Origin: Saprospiraceae bacterium
GTDB taxonomy: Bacteria; Bacteroidota; Bacteroidia; Chitinophagales; Saprospiraceae
Direction: 5' to 3'
DNA length: 64,000 nucleotides
Assembly (NCBI GenBank): GCA_022841745.1
Contig: JALHQW010000009.1
Span: forward strand, 1-64,000
Shown here: positions 1-8,737 of the stretch, one piece after another
Layout of the letters: each line of letters begins with the position of its first letter
Numbering within the stretch: the first letter of the stretch is position 1
Translations under genes and position numbers: made by a program
Notes under the pieces: generated by a model
The model's input: the letters and a program-made list of their open reading frames with translations, nothing else
Database searches by the model: none
What the model was told of the DNA's origin: nothing

Positions 1-520
1 CTTGGCTCAATTCCTCGTAAGGGTCAATCCCTTGTGACCGAACGTGCTCTTCCCATAGTTCAAGGTCTCGTTGGGCAGCTTCAATTGCCATTTTGCAATA
101 GCAATTTCCACCAGATCCAAAAGGACAAAAGCCCCCTGTTTCGTATTGACAAATCTTTACCACTCCCCCTATTGTGCTTTGCCATGAAATGGCCTCTTCT
201 TTCATGGCACGGAGCAGGGCGCTATATTGCTGTGCAACGCTTAAGTTGGGCGGCATGTCCCAAGACAAACGAAAGGCGTTCCAAAGATTAGAAAGATCAA
301 TCACTAAGGATTCCATTTGCCGCTCGGTGAGGAAAGCGCTGGGTGGGAAAGCTTCCGCTTGAATTCCGAGAAGGATGGGCAATGATACCTCTAAACAGGC
401 CGGTTCATAGATAGGCTCGTCATCTTCCAAGTTGACCATGAATTCGGCTTCCATGGGCGAAGGAGCGAGCATGGCCGCCTGCCGAACATCTAACCGCAAT
501 TGTTGGAGGTACCTTTCCAT
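1..520 (-). CDS. Unknown protein, 5' part only (runs off the left edge)
   Basis: The minus strand is open without a stop from an ATG at 520 to position 1, giving 173 visible residues that begin MERYLQQLRLDVRQAAM. The visible part is acidic and probably cytoplasmic. It has no signal peptide or membrane segment. A Cys-rich stretch near residues 124-142 reads CQYETGGFC...NCYC and could bind a metal or form an iron-sulfur site. The rest is helical and Leu/Glu-rich. The start abuts a 100-bp divergent gap shared with the DUF1501 gene. I do not recognise the family. Plus-strand ORFs in this interval are shadows of this frame. Confidence 0.6.
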   Translation of the reverse strand, partial: MERYLQQLRLDVRQAAMLAPSPMEAEFMVNLEDDEPIYEPACLEVSLPILLGIQAEAFPPSAFLTERQMESLVIDLSNLWNAFRLSWDMPPNLSVAQQYSALLRAMKEEAISWQSTIGGVVKICQYETGGFCPFGSGGNCYCKMAIEAAQRDLELWEEHVRSQGIDPYEELSQ

Positions 521-583
521 AATGAGTTATTTACAGGTGGCTAATTTAGCATTAAATTTTACATGTATTGTTTTTTGTCAGAG

Positions 584-591
584 TATTTTTG
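584..591 (+). promoter_or_regulatory. Bacteroidota -7 box before the DUF1501 gene
   Basis: TATTTTTG fits the Bacteroidota sigma-A -7 consensus TAnnTTTG and lies 30 bp before the ATG at 621. No -33 TTG at the right distance is convincing, so this is a weak call. Confidence 0.3.
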
Positions 592-620
592 AAAAAATCT
601 ATTTTGTGCAAAAATTTAGC

Positions 621-2099
621 ATGAAACGGCTCAATCCGCAGCACCCATTAGAATTGCAACACACAACCCGGCGGCTTTTCCTCCAGCAATCCTTGTTTGG
701 CATTGGCGCCTTGGCGCTTGGCAACCTAATGGGCGGGTGCTCCCGGTCAGGCACCGAGGCCAAGACGTTTGACCTCTTCAATCCCTTGGCGCTCAAGTCA
801 CCCCATTTTTTACCAAAAGCAAAATCCGTCATCTACCTGCACATGGCGGGCGCCCCCAGCCAACTGGAGCTTTTTGATTATAAGCCCGAACTCGCCAAAC
901 TCGATGGGCTTGACTGCCCGCCTTCGTTGTTGGAAGGTAAGAAATTCGCTTTTATCAGGGGAGTGCCAAAGATGTTGGGGCCACAGGCAACGTTTGCCCA
1001 ATATGGCCAATCAGGCCAATGGGTGAGCAATTACCTTCCTCATTTTCAAAAAGTAGTGGATGAGGTGGCCATCATCAAGTCGCTTACCACCGACCAGTTC
1101 AACCATGCTCCGGCACAACTTTTCATGCACACGGGCTCGCCCCGGCTTGGCAGGCCAAGCATTGGCGCATGGGTCACTTATGGCCTAGGTTCCGTAAATG
1201 AAAACCTGCCCGGCTTCGTGGTACTCACCTCCGGTGGCAACAATCCCGATGCTGGCAAGAGCGTATGGGGCAGTGGTTTCCTGCCCTCGGTCTATCAAGG
1301 GGTACAGTGCCGCTCGGAGGGTGAACCTGTCCTTTTCCTGAAAAACCCCGAGGGCATGGACACCGAGCTTCGCCGGGCCAGCATTGATGCCATCAACGAA
1401 ATCAATCAATTGACCCATGCCGAAACGGGCGACCCGGAGACACTTTCCCGCATTTCGCAGTATGAAATGGCCTACCGCATGCAAATAACCGCACCAGAAG
1501 TGATGAACATCAACGACGAGCCAGCTTATATCCATGAAATGTACGGAACCAAGCCCGGCGAGACCAGCTTCGCCAACAACGTATTGCTTGCCCGTCGCTT
1601 GGTGGAGAAAGGGGTGCGGTTTGTGCAGCTATTTGACTGGGGCTGGGACGCCCACGGCACCGACGAGGCGCTGGCCATTGACCTTGGTCACCGCAAAAAA
1701 TGCGAATCGGTGGACAAGGCCATGACTGCCCTTATCCTCGACCTGAAACAGCGGGGCATGCTGGAGGAAACGCTCATTGTTTGGGGTGGTGAGTTTGGCC
1801 GAACGCCGATGCAGGAGAACCGTGATGGCAACAAAATGCCCTTTAAGGGACGTGACCACCACACTGATTGCTTTAGCATCTGGATGGCTGGCGGCGGCAT
1901 CAAAGGCGGTGTGAGCTATGGTGAAACCGATGAAATTGGCTACTCGACCGTGAGCGGCAAGGTGACTGCCCACGATGTCCATGCCACCATTTTGAACCAA
2001 TTGGGTTTTGACCATGAAAAAATGACCTTCCCATTCCAAGGCCGCAATTTCAGGCTGACGGATGTGAGTGGGGAGGTCATCAAAAACATAGTGGCCTAA
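621..2099 (+). CDS. DUF1501 family exported protein (alkaline phosphatase/sulfatase-like fold)
   Basis: 492 aa. An upstream in-frame ATG exists at 432, but it lies inside the opposing gene. The ATG at 621 gives the standard DUF1501 N-terminus, so I chose it. Residues 15-21 carry a twin-arginine motif (TTRRLFL), followed by a hydrophobic stretch and a possible lipobox ending at Cys40 (LMGGC), so the product may be a Tat-exported lipoprotein. Family hallmarks are visible: HMAGAPSQLELFD near residue 74, WGGEFGRTP near 388, GRDHH near 410, and a C-terminal HDVHATILNQLGFDH segment. DUF1501 proteins are thought to have a sulfatase/phosphatase-like fold, and their substrate is unknown. They usually sit beside DUF1549/DUF1553 cytochrome-type proteins, and no such gene is visible here. 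The next gene, 43 bp downstream, is also Tat-exported, which suggests a shared periplasmic carbohydrate-related task (inference). Confidence 0.88.
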   Translation: MKRLNPQHPLELQHTTRRLFLQQSLFGIGALALGNLMGGCSRSGTEAKTFDLFNPLALKSPHFLPKAKSVIYLHMAGAPSQLELFDYKPELAKLDGLDCPPSLLEGKKFAFIRGVPKMLGPQATFAQYGQSGQWVSNYLPHFQKVVDEVAIIKSLTTDQFNHAPAQLFMHTGSPRLGRPSIGAWVTYGLGSVNENLPGFVVLTSGGNNPDAGKSVWGSGFLPSVYQGVQCRSEGEPVLFLKNPEGMDTELRRASIDAINEINQLTHAETGDPETLSRISQYEMAYRMQITAPEVMNINDEPAYIHEMYGTKPGETSFANNVLLARRLVEKGVRFVQLFDWGWDAHGTDEALAIDLGHRKKCESVDKAMTALILDLKQRGMLEETLIVWGGEFGRTPMQENRDGNKMPFKGRDHHTDCFSIWMAGGGIKGGVSYGETDEIGYSTVSGKVTAHDVHATILNQLGFDHEKMTFPFQGRNFRLTDVSGEVIKNIVA

Positions 2100-2103
2100 C
2101 CCT

Positions 2104-2141
2104 CATTCACGAATCACGAGTCACAAATCACAAATCACCAC
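2104..2141 (+). repeat. Short word array (TCACGAATCACGAG type)
   Basis: The gap between the DUF1501 stop and the next start consists mostly of repeats of a 7-8 bp word (cacgaat, cacgagt, cacaaat, cacaaat, cacc). The same word forms the inverted repeats around the four-helix-bundle gene at 29519-30037. Confidence 0.7.
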
Positions 2142-2142
2142 C

Positions 2143-3048
2143 ATGCCTGTTTCAAGACGAAAATTCCTTGCCACTACCACTGCTGCCGCTGCGGTCCTAC
2201 CATTTGCGGCAGCAAGCAAACCTGATTTCATGAAAAAACCTGGCTTTTCCCTAACCATCCTTGCCACCAATTGGGGCTTCAACGGCAACTATGATTCATT
2301 TTGTGCCAAAGCCAAAGCCGAAGGCTACGACGGAGTGGAAGTTTGGCTGCCCGGCACTGTAAAAGAGCAGGACGAACTAATGAACGCCGTGACCAAGCAT
2401 GGGCTGAAATATGGCTTCCTGTGCGGCAGCGGCGAATCCGATTTTGCGAAGCACCTGAGTGAATTTGAAAAAATACTACGGGATGGCGTGGCGCTCAACC
2501 CCTTGTACTTCAACTGCCATTCCGGGAAGGACTGGTTCAATTTCGAGCAGGGCAGCCGTTTCGTGCAAGTAGGCCTGGACGTGGCAAAATCGAGCGGTGT
2601 GCCTGTTTACCACGAGACCCACCGGGGCCGGTTGATGTTTGCTGCGCAAATTACAAGGCAATACATGGAGGCATTCCCTGGGCTTCGGCTTACCTTGGAT
2701 GCCTCGCATTGGTGCGCCGTACACGAGTCCTTGCTCAGCGACCAGCCTGAAACCATGCGAATGGCACTCAGCCGCACCGACCATATCCATGCCCGCATTG
2801 GGCACCAGGAAGGCCCACAGGTAAACGACCCCCGTGCGCCCGAATGGGCCGACGCCGTCAAAGCCCACTACGCTTGGTGGGATGAAATTGTAAAGCGCAA
2901 GGCCGCTGAAGGGCTGCCTGTAACCGTCCTCACGGAGTTCGGGCCACCAACCTACCTACCCACCGTGCCCTACACCTTCCAGCCCTTGGCCGATCAATGG
3001 GACATCAATGTCTTTATGATGAAGACGATTAGGGAAAGGTATAAGTAG
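2143..3048 (+). CDS. Tat-exported sugar phosphate isomerase/epimerase-like TIM-barrel protein
   Basis: 301 aa. It begins with a clear Tat signal (SRRKFLA at residues 4-10, an Ala-rich core, and a probable cleavage site near AAASK at about 25). The mature part matches the xylose isomerase-like TIM-barrel superfamily: GYDGVEVWLPG near residues 62-72, YFNCHSGKDW near 127, VPVYHETHRGR near 158, LTLDASHW near 186 and a C-terminal TEFGPP segment. The Glu, Asp and His residues in these segments are the usual metal and substrate ligands. The specific substrate cannot be read from sequence. It is probably co-transcribed with the DUF1501 gene. Its stop codon TAG is also the first base pairs of the inverted-repeat element at 3047. 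Confidence 0.85.
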   Translation: MPVSRRKFLATTTAAAAVLPFAAASKPDFMKKPGFSLTILATNWGFNGNYDSFCAKAKAEGYDGVEVWLPGTVKEQDELMNAVTKHGLKYGFLCGSGESDFAKHLSEFEKILRDGVALNPLYFNCHSGKDWFNFEQGSRFVQVGLDVAKSSGVPVYHETHRGRLMFAAQITRQYMEAFPGLRLTLDASHWCAVHESLLSDQPETMRMALSRTDHIHARIGHQEGPQVNDPRAPEWADAVKAHYAWWDEIVKRKAAEGLPVTVLTEFGPPTYLPTVPYTFQPLADQWDINVFMMKTIRERYK

Positions 3049-3461
3049 TTGGCAGTTAGACAGTGGGCAGTTGGCAGTCAGTTGGCAGTTGTTTAGTCTA
3101 GTAGCTATTGCCGAGCACTGACCGTAAGACTACGGTATAAGAAGTTGGCAGTTAGGCAGTTGGCAATTGGCAGTCAGTTGGCAGTTGTTTAGTCTAGTAG
3201 CTATTGCCGAGCACTGACTGTAAGACTACGGTATAAGAAGTTGGCAGTTAGGCAGTTGGCAGTTAGTTGGCAGTTGTTTAGTCTAGTAGCCATTGCCGAG
3301 CACTAACTTGAAGACTACAATATAAGAAGTGGGCAGTTAGACAGTTGGCAGTGGGCAGTCAGTCCGGAAGTCCGTTAGTCTTAAAGTCTGGGCTCGACGT
3401 CGGCTAAAGGACTAAACGACTGCCGACTGACTGCCCACTGCCAACTGTCTAACTGCCAACT
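3047..3461. repeat. Inverted-repeat element with internal direct repeats
   Basis: A 415-bp element with 35-bp terminal inverted repeats (3047-3081 and 3427-3461). The arms match except for a swap of two neighbouring words, gggcagt and tggcagt. Inside are three direct repeats of about 90-96 bp starting near 3081, 3177 and 3266, each containing tttagtctagtagc and ttggcagt words. There is no ORF. It begins within the stop codon of the upstream gene and ends at the -33 box of the downstream promoter. This accounts for the whole gap between the two genes. Confidence 0.85.
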
Positions 3462-3493
3462 TTGAAACAGCCAACTCTTTTCAACTATCTTTG
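3461..3493 (+). promoter_or_regulatory. Promoter of the PASTA gene
   Basis: TTTG at 3461-3464 and TATCTTTG at 3486-3493 are separated by 21 bp, matching the Bacteroidota -33/-7 consensus. It lies inside an in-frame upstream extension (ATG at 3462), which supports the ATG at 3519 as the true start. Confidence 0.6.
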
Positions 3494-3518
3494 CCCAAAA
3501 TTTCCAAACTCGGCGGCT

Positions 3519-4400
3519 ATGGAGAAAATTAAGGCATTTGCAAGGGAGGTTTTCCTGTTTTTATCCAGTGGTGTTTTCCTGAAAAACTTTGCCATGATGG
3601 TAGCCGTCGTGGTTGGGGTTGCGTTGTTTTCCAATTGGTTTTTGGGGTGCTACACCAATCATGGCGAATCGGTACAAGTGGATGATTTTATCGGAATGCA
3701 CCTAGATGATGCAGATCGCCAAGCGAGGGACAAAGACTTTGAGTTTGTCATAATGGACTCTGTTTGGACGGAAGGGAAACCCAGTGGAATTATCTTAAAA
3801 CAAGAGCCGAAACCACTTTCAAGGGTAAAGGAAGGCCGCAAAATATACGTAATCATTACTGGCGACCCAGATGCTTATCGTTTGCCCGATTTGAAAACAA
3901 GTTCTTATGATTTTGACCAGTATTCAAAACGACTTGCCATGAATGGTGTCAAGTCAAGGGTCAAGGAACGTGTTTTTGACAAAAAACAGGCAGAAAATTC
4001 CATCCTGTATTTCTACCACAATGGCAAAAAAATAACCGAGCGTGAAGTAAAATCTGGCTACTATGTCATACCAGGCGATGTACTGGAATTTGTCGTTACC
4101 CAGCAAACCAGCAATGAACTTCAAGTTCCCGACCTCGTTTGCATGAACTACTCGGCGGCGGAGTTCCTCATCAGTTCCTCCAATCTCATCATCGGCACAG
4201 TCAATGAAGACGGGGCCATCAGTAGCCAAAGCACGGCCTATGTTTCAAGGCAAGAACCGGCAGCGGGCGAACCCGTGCAGATGGGCATGCAAATCACGGT
4301 TTGGATAAGCCAAAGCCTGCCAGATGGCTGCACGGAAACCGATGCCAAAGCCACAGAGCCTTCTGCGGAGCAAGGCACTGAAGAGGAGGAGAATTGGTAA
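3519..4400 (+). CDS. PASTA domain membrane protein
   Basis: 293 aa from the ATG at 3519, chosen because the promoter overlaps the longer ORF. A single transmembrane helix at about residues 22-44 follows a short cytoplasmic tail. Three PASTA-type domains of 65-75 residues follow, approximately at 53-117 (VDDFIGMHLDDADRQA), 121-197 and 203-268 (VPDLVCMNYSAAEFLI), then an acidic low-complexity tail. PASTA domains bind peptidoglycan or muropeptides, but there is no Ser/Thr kinase or transpeptidase domain here. This looks like the stand-alone PASTA proteins common in Bacteroidota. A cell-envelope role is inferred. Confidence 0.85.
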   Translation: MEKIKAFAREVFLFLSSGVFLKNFAMMVAVVVGVALFSNWFLGCYTNHGESVQVDDFIGMHLDDADRQARDKDFEFVIMDSVWTEGKPSGIILKQEPKPLSRVKEGRKIYVIITGDPDAYRLPDLKTSSYDFDQYSKRLAMNGVKSRVKERVFDKKQAENSILYFYHNGKKITEREVKSGYYVIPGDVLEFVVTQQTSNELQVPDLVCMNYSAAEFLISSSNLIIGTVNEDGAISSQSTAYVSRQEPAAGEPVQMGMQITVWISQSLPDGCTETDAKATEPSAEQGTEEEENW

Positions 4401-4561
4401 CAAAATTGCCGTTGGCAACAAAAAATAACATCAATCGTTTTCTTAGCCTTTAAAGCATGTTTGGTATCGTTGACCAACGGGCATTTTTCTTTTTTCATGA
4501 AAACGCCTTCCCGTTCAGTTTGAGCCGAAATTGCTAGACTCAATAAGATTCAATTTTTGAA

Positions 4562-7132
4562 ATGAAATATTTGCACACTGCTTTTTTCCTGTTGCTCTTT
4601 GCAAATTACCTGTGCGCACAAACTTTGGAAGTTGCACCAGTGAAGGGAAATCCCAAATTAAGGCAACAAGCCACCCAAAAGACGCTTGCGGATGCCAAAT
4701 TGGTAGAACAGCTCACAGGGCACCTACCACCCCAGTATGCAGTAGGCGAACGGGGAACTTGCCCGCCAGAAGTGGATGGCTATGTGGTGGAATCGGGCAG
4801 GGTCATTGAAATCGAAATTGACACGTTCGGCCTCACGAAGGGCGATGAAGAAGCAACCATCACGATCGAAAACAGCGGTGCACTGCAATATGGTAGCGCC
4901 AATTTCGCCGATACCACTTTGCTGCTCACCTATACCGCAAACGGAGGATTGACAGGGGCCAATTTGGAAACCATCCAGTTCAAGGTCTCACAACCAGGTC
5001 ACGATACCACCCTTAATGTAGAAATTAAAGTGCGCAGGCGGGGTAGGGTGGTCGTAATTGAAACTCAGACCGTGCAGCCCGAATCCATTTCAACCTTCTG
5101 TTTGGAAGATGAATTGGCTTTCGACCTGCCGAAAGTTTGCGCTGGGTCCAGGGATGATTTCGATGAGTACGATGGCCGTGGAACCATCTTCCACCACATG
5201 TCTTCTTACGATTACCCTGATACTTGTTTGGTCTATTACGCCAGCCGTTTCCCTGGTGTAGACACCATCAGCATGACCATCTGTGACGAATGGGGCGTCT
5301 GCGATGTGTTCAAGGTGCCATACGAGATTCCAGGCGATACCCTTTCTATCCAAAGCGAACCATTTTTCGACGATTTTGCCTCCTACGACGATAGTTACCC
5401 CACTGCTGACCTGTGGTTGGACAAGGACGTTTTCCGAAATACCACCTTGGCTCCCAAGCCTCCATCCATCGGCTTTGTGAGCTTTGATGGCTTGGACTAT
5501 AGGGGCGACGTTTACGATGTGTTCAAAGGGGTGGGGGATAGGCTTACTTCTAAAGCCATTGACCTCAGTAGTTACACAGCCAATAGCAATATTTTCCTGC
5601 GATTTTTTGTGGCCCCTAAAGGATATGGTTTGCCGCCAGAAGAAGCTGATTCGCTGACCATTGAGTTCAGGAACAACCAAAGGGAATGGGTAAGGGTAGG
5701 AACTTTTATGGGGCTAAAAGATGTGGATTTGGATTCATTTCCCCCTTTCATTTTCAATGCCATACCAGTCAATAACACACAGTTCTTACATGAAGCCTTT
5801 CAGTTTAGGTTCACAGCCGTGACCTCCCCTGGCGGCATCAGCGACATGTGGCATATTGACTACGTACATTTAAACAAAAATGAAAGCCCAACGCCCAATT
5901 TCAATGATATAGCAAATACAAAACTGCCGACCAGCCCTTTAAAGAACTATACCGCCCTCCCTTGGAGGCATTTTTCAAACCATGTTGGCAATGAAACGCA
6001 AGACCAGCTAACTTCCCAGTTTTACAACCATTTTGACGATGTGCTTGCCATAACAGAGTCAAAGGTCACCTATGTCGAATTGAATAGTGGAACAAACCTG
6101 TCCTCACCTTTTCCAGTTGTGGAAGGTGGAACGGAAAGCAATTTGCCCTCGCAGGTTCATGCAGATAGGTCGAGGGTCATTCCTGCGACCAACTTTGATG
6201 CATTGAAAACGGCCCTCTCAAATCTTCCAGACGGCGTTGACCCGAAAATTTTGGAAACACAATATTCTATTACACCAAGCACCTCACAGGTGAATGGTTT
6301 TGCATCCAATGACACGGTTCGCCTGCAAAATATTTTTTCAGACTACTTCGCCCACGACGACGGCACCGCTGAGCAGCAAATTTTCATACAACATGCAGAG
6401 GGTTTTGAGGCTTTTGGCTCTAAGTTCCGCACCAACGTGGATGATACGTTGAAGTCAGTCCAATTCATGTTCCCACACGTGAACGGTGATGTGTCCAACC
6501 AGCTCTTCAATTTGAACATTTGGCTGGGCGATTTCGACACCATGATATTCAGCCGTCCTTTGTTGAAGCCTTTCTACCCAAGCGCCGTCTATGACACCTT
6601 GCAAGGTTTCACGACTTACCTGCTCGATGATTTTTTGGGCGCTCCACAACCCGTTTTCATTCCAGCCAATACTGATTTTTATGTGACACTCCAGCAGGCA
6701 AGCTCAGCGTCTTTGGGCATCCCAATTGGTTTCGATGTGCAGAATCCCTGCGATTGCAACTGGGTAAATTTGAAAGGAGAGGATAGCACTTGGGTAAAAT
6801 TCCCCAGCAACTTGGCGGGTGCCTTGATGATCCGACCCGTTTTTGGAGATGTTAGGGCCACGAGCGGCGCCAACGAAAAACCATTAGCGGCAGCAAGCGT
6901 GAATATTTACCCAAACCCTTCCAACGGGATTATTCATTTTGAACCCCAAAAAGGGGAGTTCAAGGATTTCAAGATAAACATCTTCAATAGCCTTGGCCAG
7001 TTGATGGACAGTGGTTATATGCAACAAACCTGGGACATAGGGGCGCTTCCCAACGGGCTTTACTTCGTGCATATCGCCAATGAAAAATCGGGTGAGCAAC
7101 AGACCAAGCGGATTCTGCTGGCAAAAGATTAA
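4562..7132 (+). CDS. T9SS type A sorting-domain secreted protein
   Basis: 856 aa. It has an N-terminal Sec signal peptide (KYLHTAFFLLLFANYLCAQ). The C-terminal ~75 residues form a type A T9SS sorting domain (VNIYPNPSNGIIHFEP, FNSLGQL, LPNGLYFVHI, TKRILLAKD), so the protein should cross the outer membrane through the type IX system. The passenger is beta-rich. It includes early Ig/VCBS-like beta segments with a Cys pair (CLEDELAF, then DEWGVCDVF), and a jelly-roll-like block with DMWHIDYVHLNK near residue 435. No catalytic motif is recognisable. It follows the PASTA gene by 161 bp and its stop directly precedes an inverted-repeat element. Confidence 0.85.
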   Translation: MKYLHTAFFLLLFANYLCAQTLEVAPVKGNPKLRQQATQKTLADAKLVEQLTGHLPPQYAVGERGTCPPEVDGYVVESGRVIEIEIDTFGLTKGDEEATITIENSGALQYGSANFADTTLLLTYTANGGLTGANLETIQFKVSQPGHDTTLNVEIKVRRRGRVVVIETQTVQPESISTFCLEDELAFDLPKVCAGSRDDFDEYDGRGTIFHHMSSYDYPDTCLVYYASRFPGVDTISMTICDEWGVCDVFKVPYEIPGDTLSIQSEPFFDDFASYDDSYPTADLWLDKDVFRNTTLAPKPPSIGFVSFDGLDYRGDVYDVFKGVGDRLTSKAIDLSSYTANSNIFLRFFVAPKGYGLPPEEADSLTIEFRNNQREWVRVGTFMGLKDVDLDSFPPFIFNAIPVNNTQFLHEAFQFRFTAVTSPGGISDMWHIDYVHLNKNESPTPNFNDIANTKLPTSPLKNYTALPWRHFSNHVGNETQDQLTSQFYNHFDDVLAITESKVTYVELNSGTNLSSPFPVVEGGTESNLPSQVHADRSRVIPATNFDALKTALSNLPDGVDPKILETQYSITPSTSQVNGFASNDTVRLQNIFSDYFAHDDGTAEQQIFIQHAEGFEAFGSKFRTNVDDTLKSVQFMFPHVNGDVSNQLFNLNIWLGDFDTMIFSRPLLKPFYPSAVYDTLQGFTTYLLDDFLGAPQPVFIPANTDFYVTLQQASSASLGIPIGFDVQNPCDCNWVNLKGEDSTWVKFPSNLAGALMIRPVFGDVRATSGANEKPLAAASVNIYPNPSNGIIHFEPQKGEFKDFKINIFNSLGQLMDSGYMQQTWDIGALPNGLYFVHIANEKSGEQQTKRILLAKD

Positions 7133-7293
7133 CAATGGTTCGTGAAGTTTTAAGGTTCTATGGTTTTCGGGATTTGGGGCAAACCCAACCTTACATCATT
7201 TTTGACAAGGTTGGAAAAGCAATCTATCTTTTCAAAACGACTATTGTGCCGCAACCTTAGAACCTGAAAACCCGAAAACTTCACTAACCATTG
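7133..7293. repeat. Inverted-repeat element, copy 1 of 2
   Basis: 161 bp starting at the stop codon of the T9SS gene. The left arm contains caatggttcgtgaagtttt and ggttttcggg. The right arm contains the reverse-complementary cccgaaaacttcactaac. The long imperfect palindrome folds into one hairpin and has no ORF. Confidence 0.75.
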
Positions 7294-7325
7294 ATTAATT
7301 TTGCGTTGAAAAACAAACTTAATTT

Positions 7326-7479
7326 CAATGGTTCGTGAAGTTCTGAGGTTTTAGGGTTTGGGGACAAAACCTACCACAAATCATTTTTGAAAGGGTGGAG
7401 AAAATAACCAACCATTTCAGAAGTAGTATTTTGGCTATAACCTTAGAACCCGAAAACCCGAAAACTTTACAGACCGTTG
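7326..7479. repeat. Inverted-repeat element, copy 2 of 2
   Basis: A second, diverged copy of the element at 7133-7293 in the same orientation. It shares caatggttcgtgaagtt at the left end and gaacccgaaaacccgaaaac near the right end. Together the two copies fill the 373-bp gap before the rhodanese gene. Confidence 0.75.
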
Positions 7480-7505
7480 AATTTTTCAACATCAATCAAT
7501 AGACA

Positions 7506-7808
7506 ATGGACATTACCGTACAGGAACTAAAGCAACGATTGGATGCAGGCGACAACAGCTTCGTTTTGATAGACGTTCGTGAACCCTACGAGAACAGTGA
7601 GTTCAATATTGGTGGCCAATTGATACCAGTGGGCAGTGTCATGGGGGCGATTCCCACGCTGCAAGACCACAAGGACGAAGAGGTCATCGTTTATTGCCGT
7701 TCTGGCAACCGCTCTGGAATGGCAAAGCAATTGTTGGTCGCATCGGGTTTTACCAATGTTAAAAACCTCTTGGGAGGCATGCTCGCCTGGCGGGAGAATT
7801 TCGGATGA
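7506..7808 (+). CDS. Rhodanese-like domain protein
   Basis: 100 aa, a single rhodanese domain with no signal peptide, so probably cytoplasmic. The substrate-binding/active-site loop is CRSGNRSG with Cys64 as the persulfide-forming residue. The upstream LIDVREPYE motif and the C-terminal LLGGMLAW are typical of PspE/GlpE-type single-domain rhodaneses. These move sulfane sulfur from donors such as thiosulfate to thiol acceptors. The stop overlaps the start of the DUF4296 gene by 4 bp (ATGA), implying translational coupling. Confidence 0.92.
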   Translation: MDITVQELKQRLDAGDNSFVLIDVREPYENSEFNIGGQLIPVGSVMGAIPTLQDHKDEEVIVYCRSGNRSGMAKQLLVASGFTNVKNLLGGMLAWRENFG

Positions 7809-8137
7809 TAAAAAAATCAGCCATTTGTTTTTTGTCGGTTTTCATGCTCACTGCCTGTGTGTCCAAGCAAGTGGAGCCACTGCCCATTGCTGAAGATGAA
7901 CTTATCAAGCTCATGTTCGATGTTCATGTGGCTGAGGGGGCGCTCTCGCAACACCCCGGCGGGCCTTCGAAAGATAGCATGGCAGCGGTCTATTACAATC
8001 AAGTTACCAAAATCCATAAAATCAGCCGGGCCGATTTGGACACTTGTTTGGTCATTTTGCAGCGCAATCCTGAATTGGCCAAGGATGTCTATGAAAAAGT
8101 GCTGGAAATGATGGAGAAGAAGCGGATTGAACTTTAA
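7805..8137 (+). CDS. DUF4296 domain lipoprotein
   Basis: 110 aa. The signal peptide ends in a lipobox, LTAC, with Cys18 as the lipidated residue. The mature part matches DUF4296: ELIKLMFDVHVAEGALS, then YYNQVTKIHKISRADLDTCL and VYEKVLEMMEKK. This is a small helical domain of unknown function that is widespread and nearly confined to Bacteroidota. It overlaps the rhodanese gene by 4 bp. A rho-independent terminator follows at 8195. Confidence 0.85.
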   Translation: MIKKSAICFLSVFMLTACVSKQVEPLPIAEDELIKLMFDVHVAEGALSQHPGGPSKDSMAAVYYNQVTKIHKISRADLDTCLVILQRNPELAKDVYEKVLEMMEKKRIEL

Positions 8138-8194
8138 GAAATGGCAAGTGGCCCTAATATTCTAGGTTTCAGCAGAGGCACTTTGCAAAAAAAG

Positions 8195-8231
8195 AAAAGC
8201 GGCTTTGTGCAATGCACGAGCCGCTTTTTTC
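8195..8231 (+). terminator. Rho-independent terminator after the DUF4296 gene
   Basis: A 10-bp stem, aaaagcggct/agccgctttt, with a 14-nt loop and a T-run. It ends the rhodanese-DUF4296 transcript. Confidence 0.85.
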
Positions 8232-8737
8232 TTTCGCTGTTGTTTTTATAGCGCCCGTCTTAAGTATTACCTGGGCGATATTTGGCACTTGATGCCCGTA
8301 TGAATGGATTAGAAATCGGTAATACTCCAGCAAGATAGGCTAGGTACAAGCCAAAAATCCCGACTGTTTAGGGAGTGGTAGGTTTTCACGGGGGAGCGGT
8401 TGGTTTGGTTTTGGATGTGGAAAGTTGTAATGGGTTGAAAATTAGCGTTTTGAACAAATACCGCATCAAGGCCGATTCATACGATAAGTTGAGTTTTATT
8501 CGTTTGAAACTGTGCAACAAAATTCCAATCACCTTGCCGCTGTTAAAAAATTTATAATTTCACCCCGCCAACCCAAGTCCCGATGCTGATGATGAAACAA
8601 GGTTCGTTTGTTTGGAGTAAACAGACCTTGCCCCAAAAATTGAAGAAAACGTACAGCAACCATACTAATCTGCAAAGCGCTTCCAACATCCCAACCATTG
8701 GAGCAGCGATGAACGAAGCAAGAAAAACCTTCATAGA
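8232..8737. other. Gap without a convincing gene
   Basis: About 500 bp. It has a 60-codon plus-strand ORF at 8375 and a 79-codon minus-strand ORF at 8529. Neither has a recognisable domain, signal peptide or promoter, and the minus ORF runs into the next gene. A short imperfect palindrome lies at 8599-8629. The stretch presumably holds the promoter and leader of the TPR gene at 8738, but I could not locate a TAnnTTTG box. Confidence 0.5.

Noticed and set aside
34-362. Plus-strand ORFs of 85 and 62 codons at the left edge
   Set aside because: They have no domain or signal and lie opposite the open minus-strand frame 1-520.
3047-3461. CRISPR array suggested by three ~90-bp direct repeats
   Set aside because: The repeats are long and contiguous, with no unique spacers, and no cas gene is nearby.
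8375-8557. 60-codon plus-strand ORF in the gap before the TPR gene
   Set aside because: No signal peptide, domain, promoter or conserved pattern seen.
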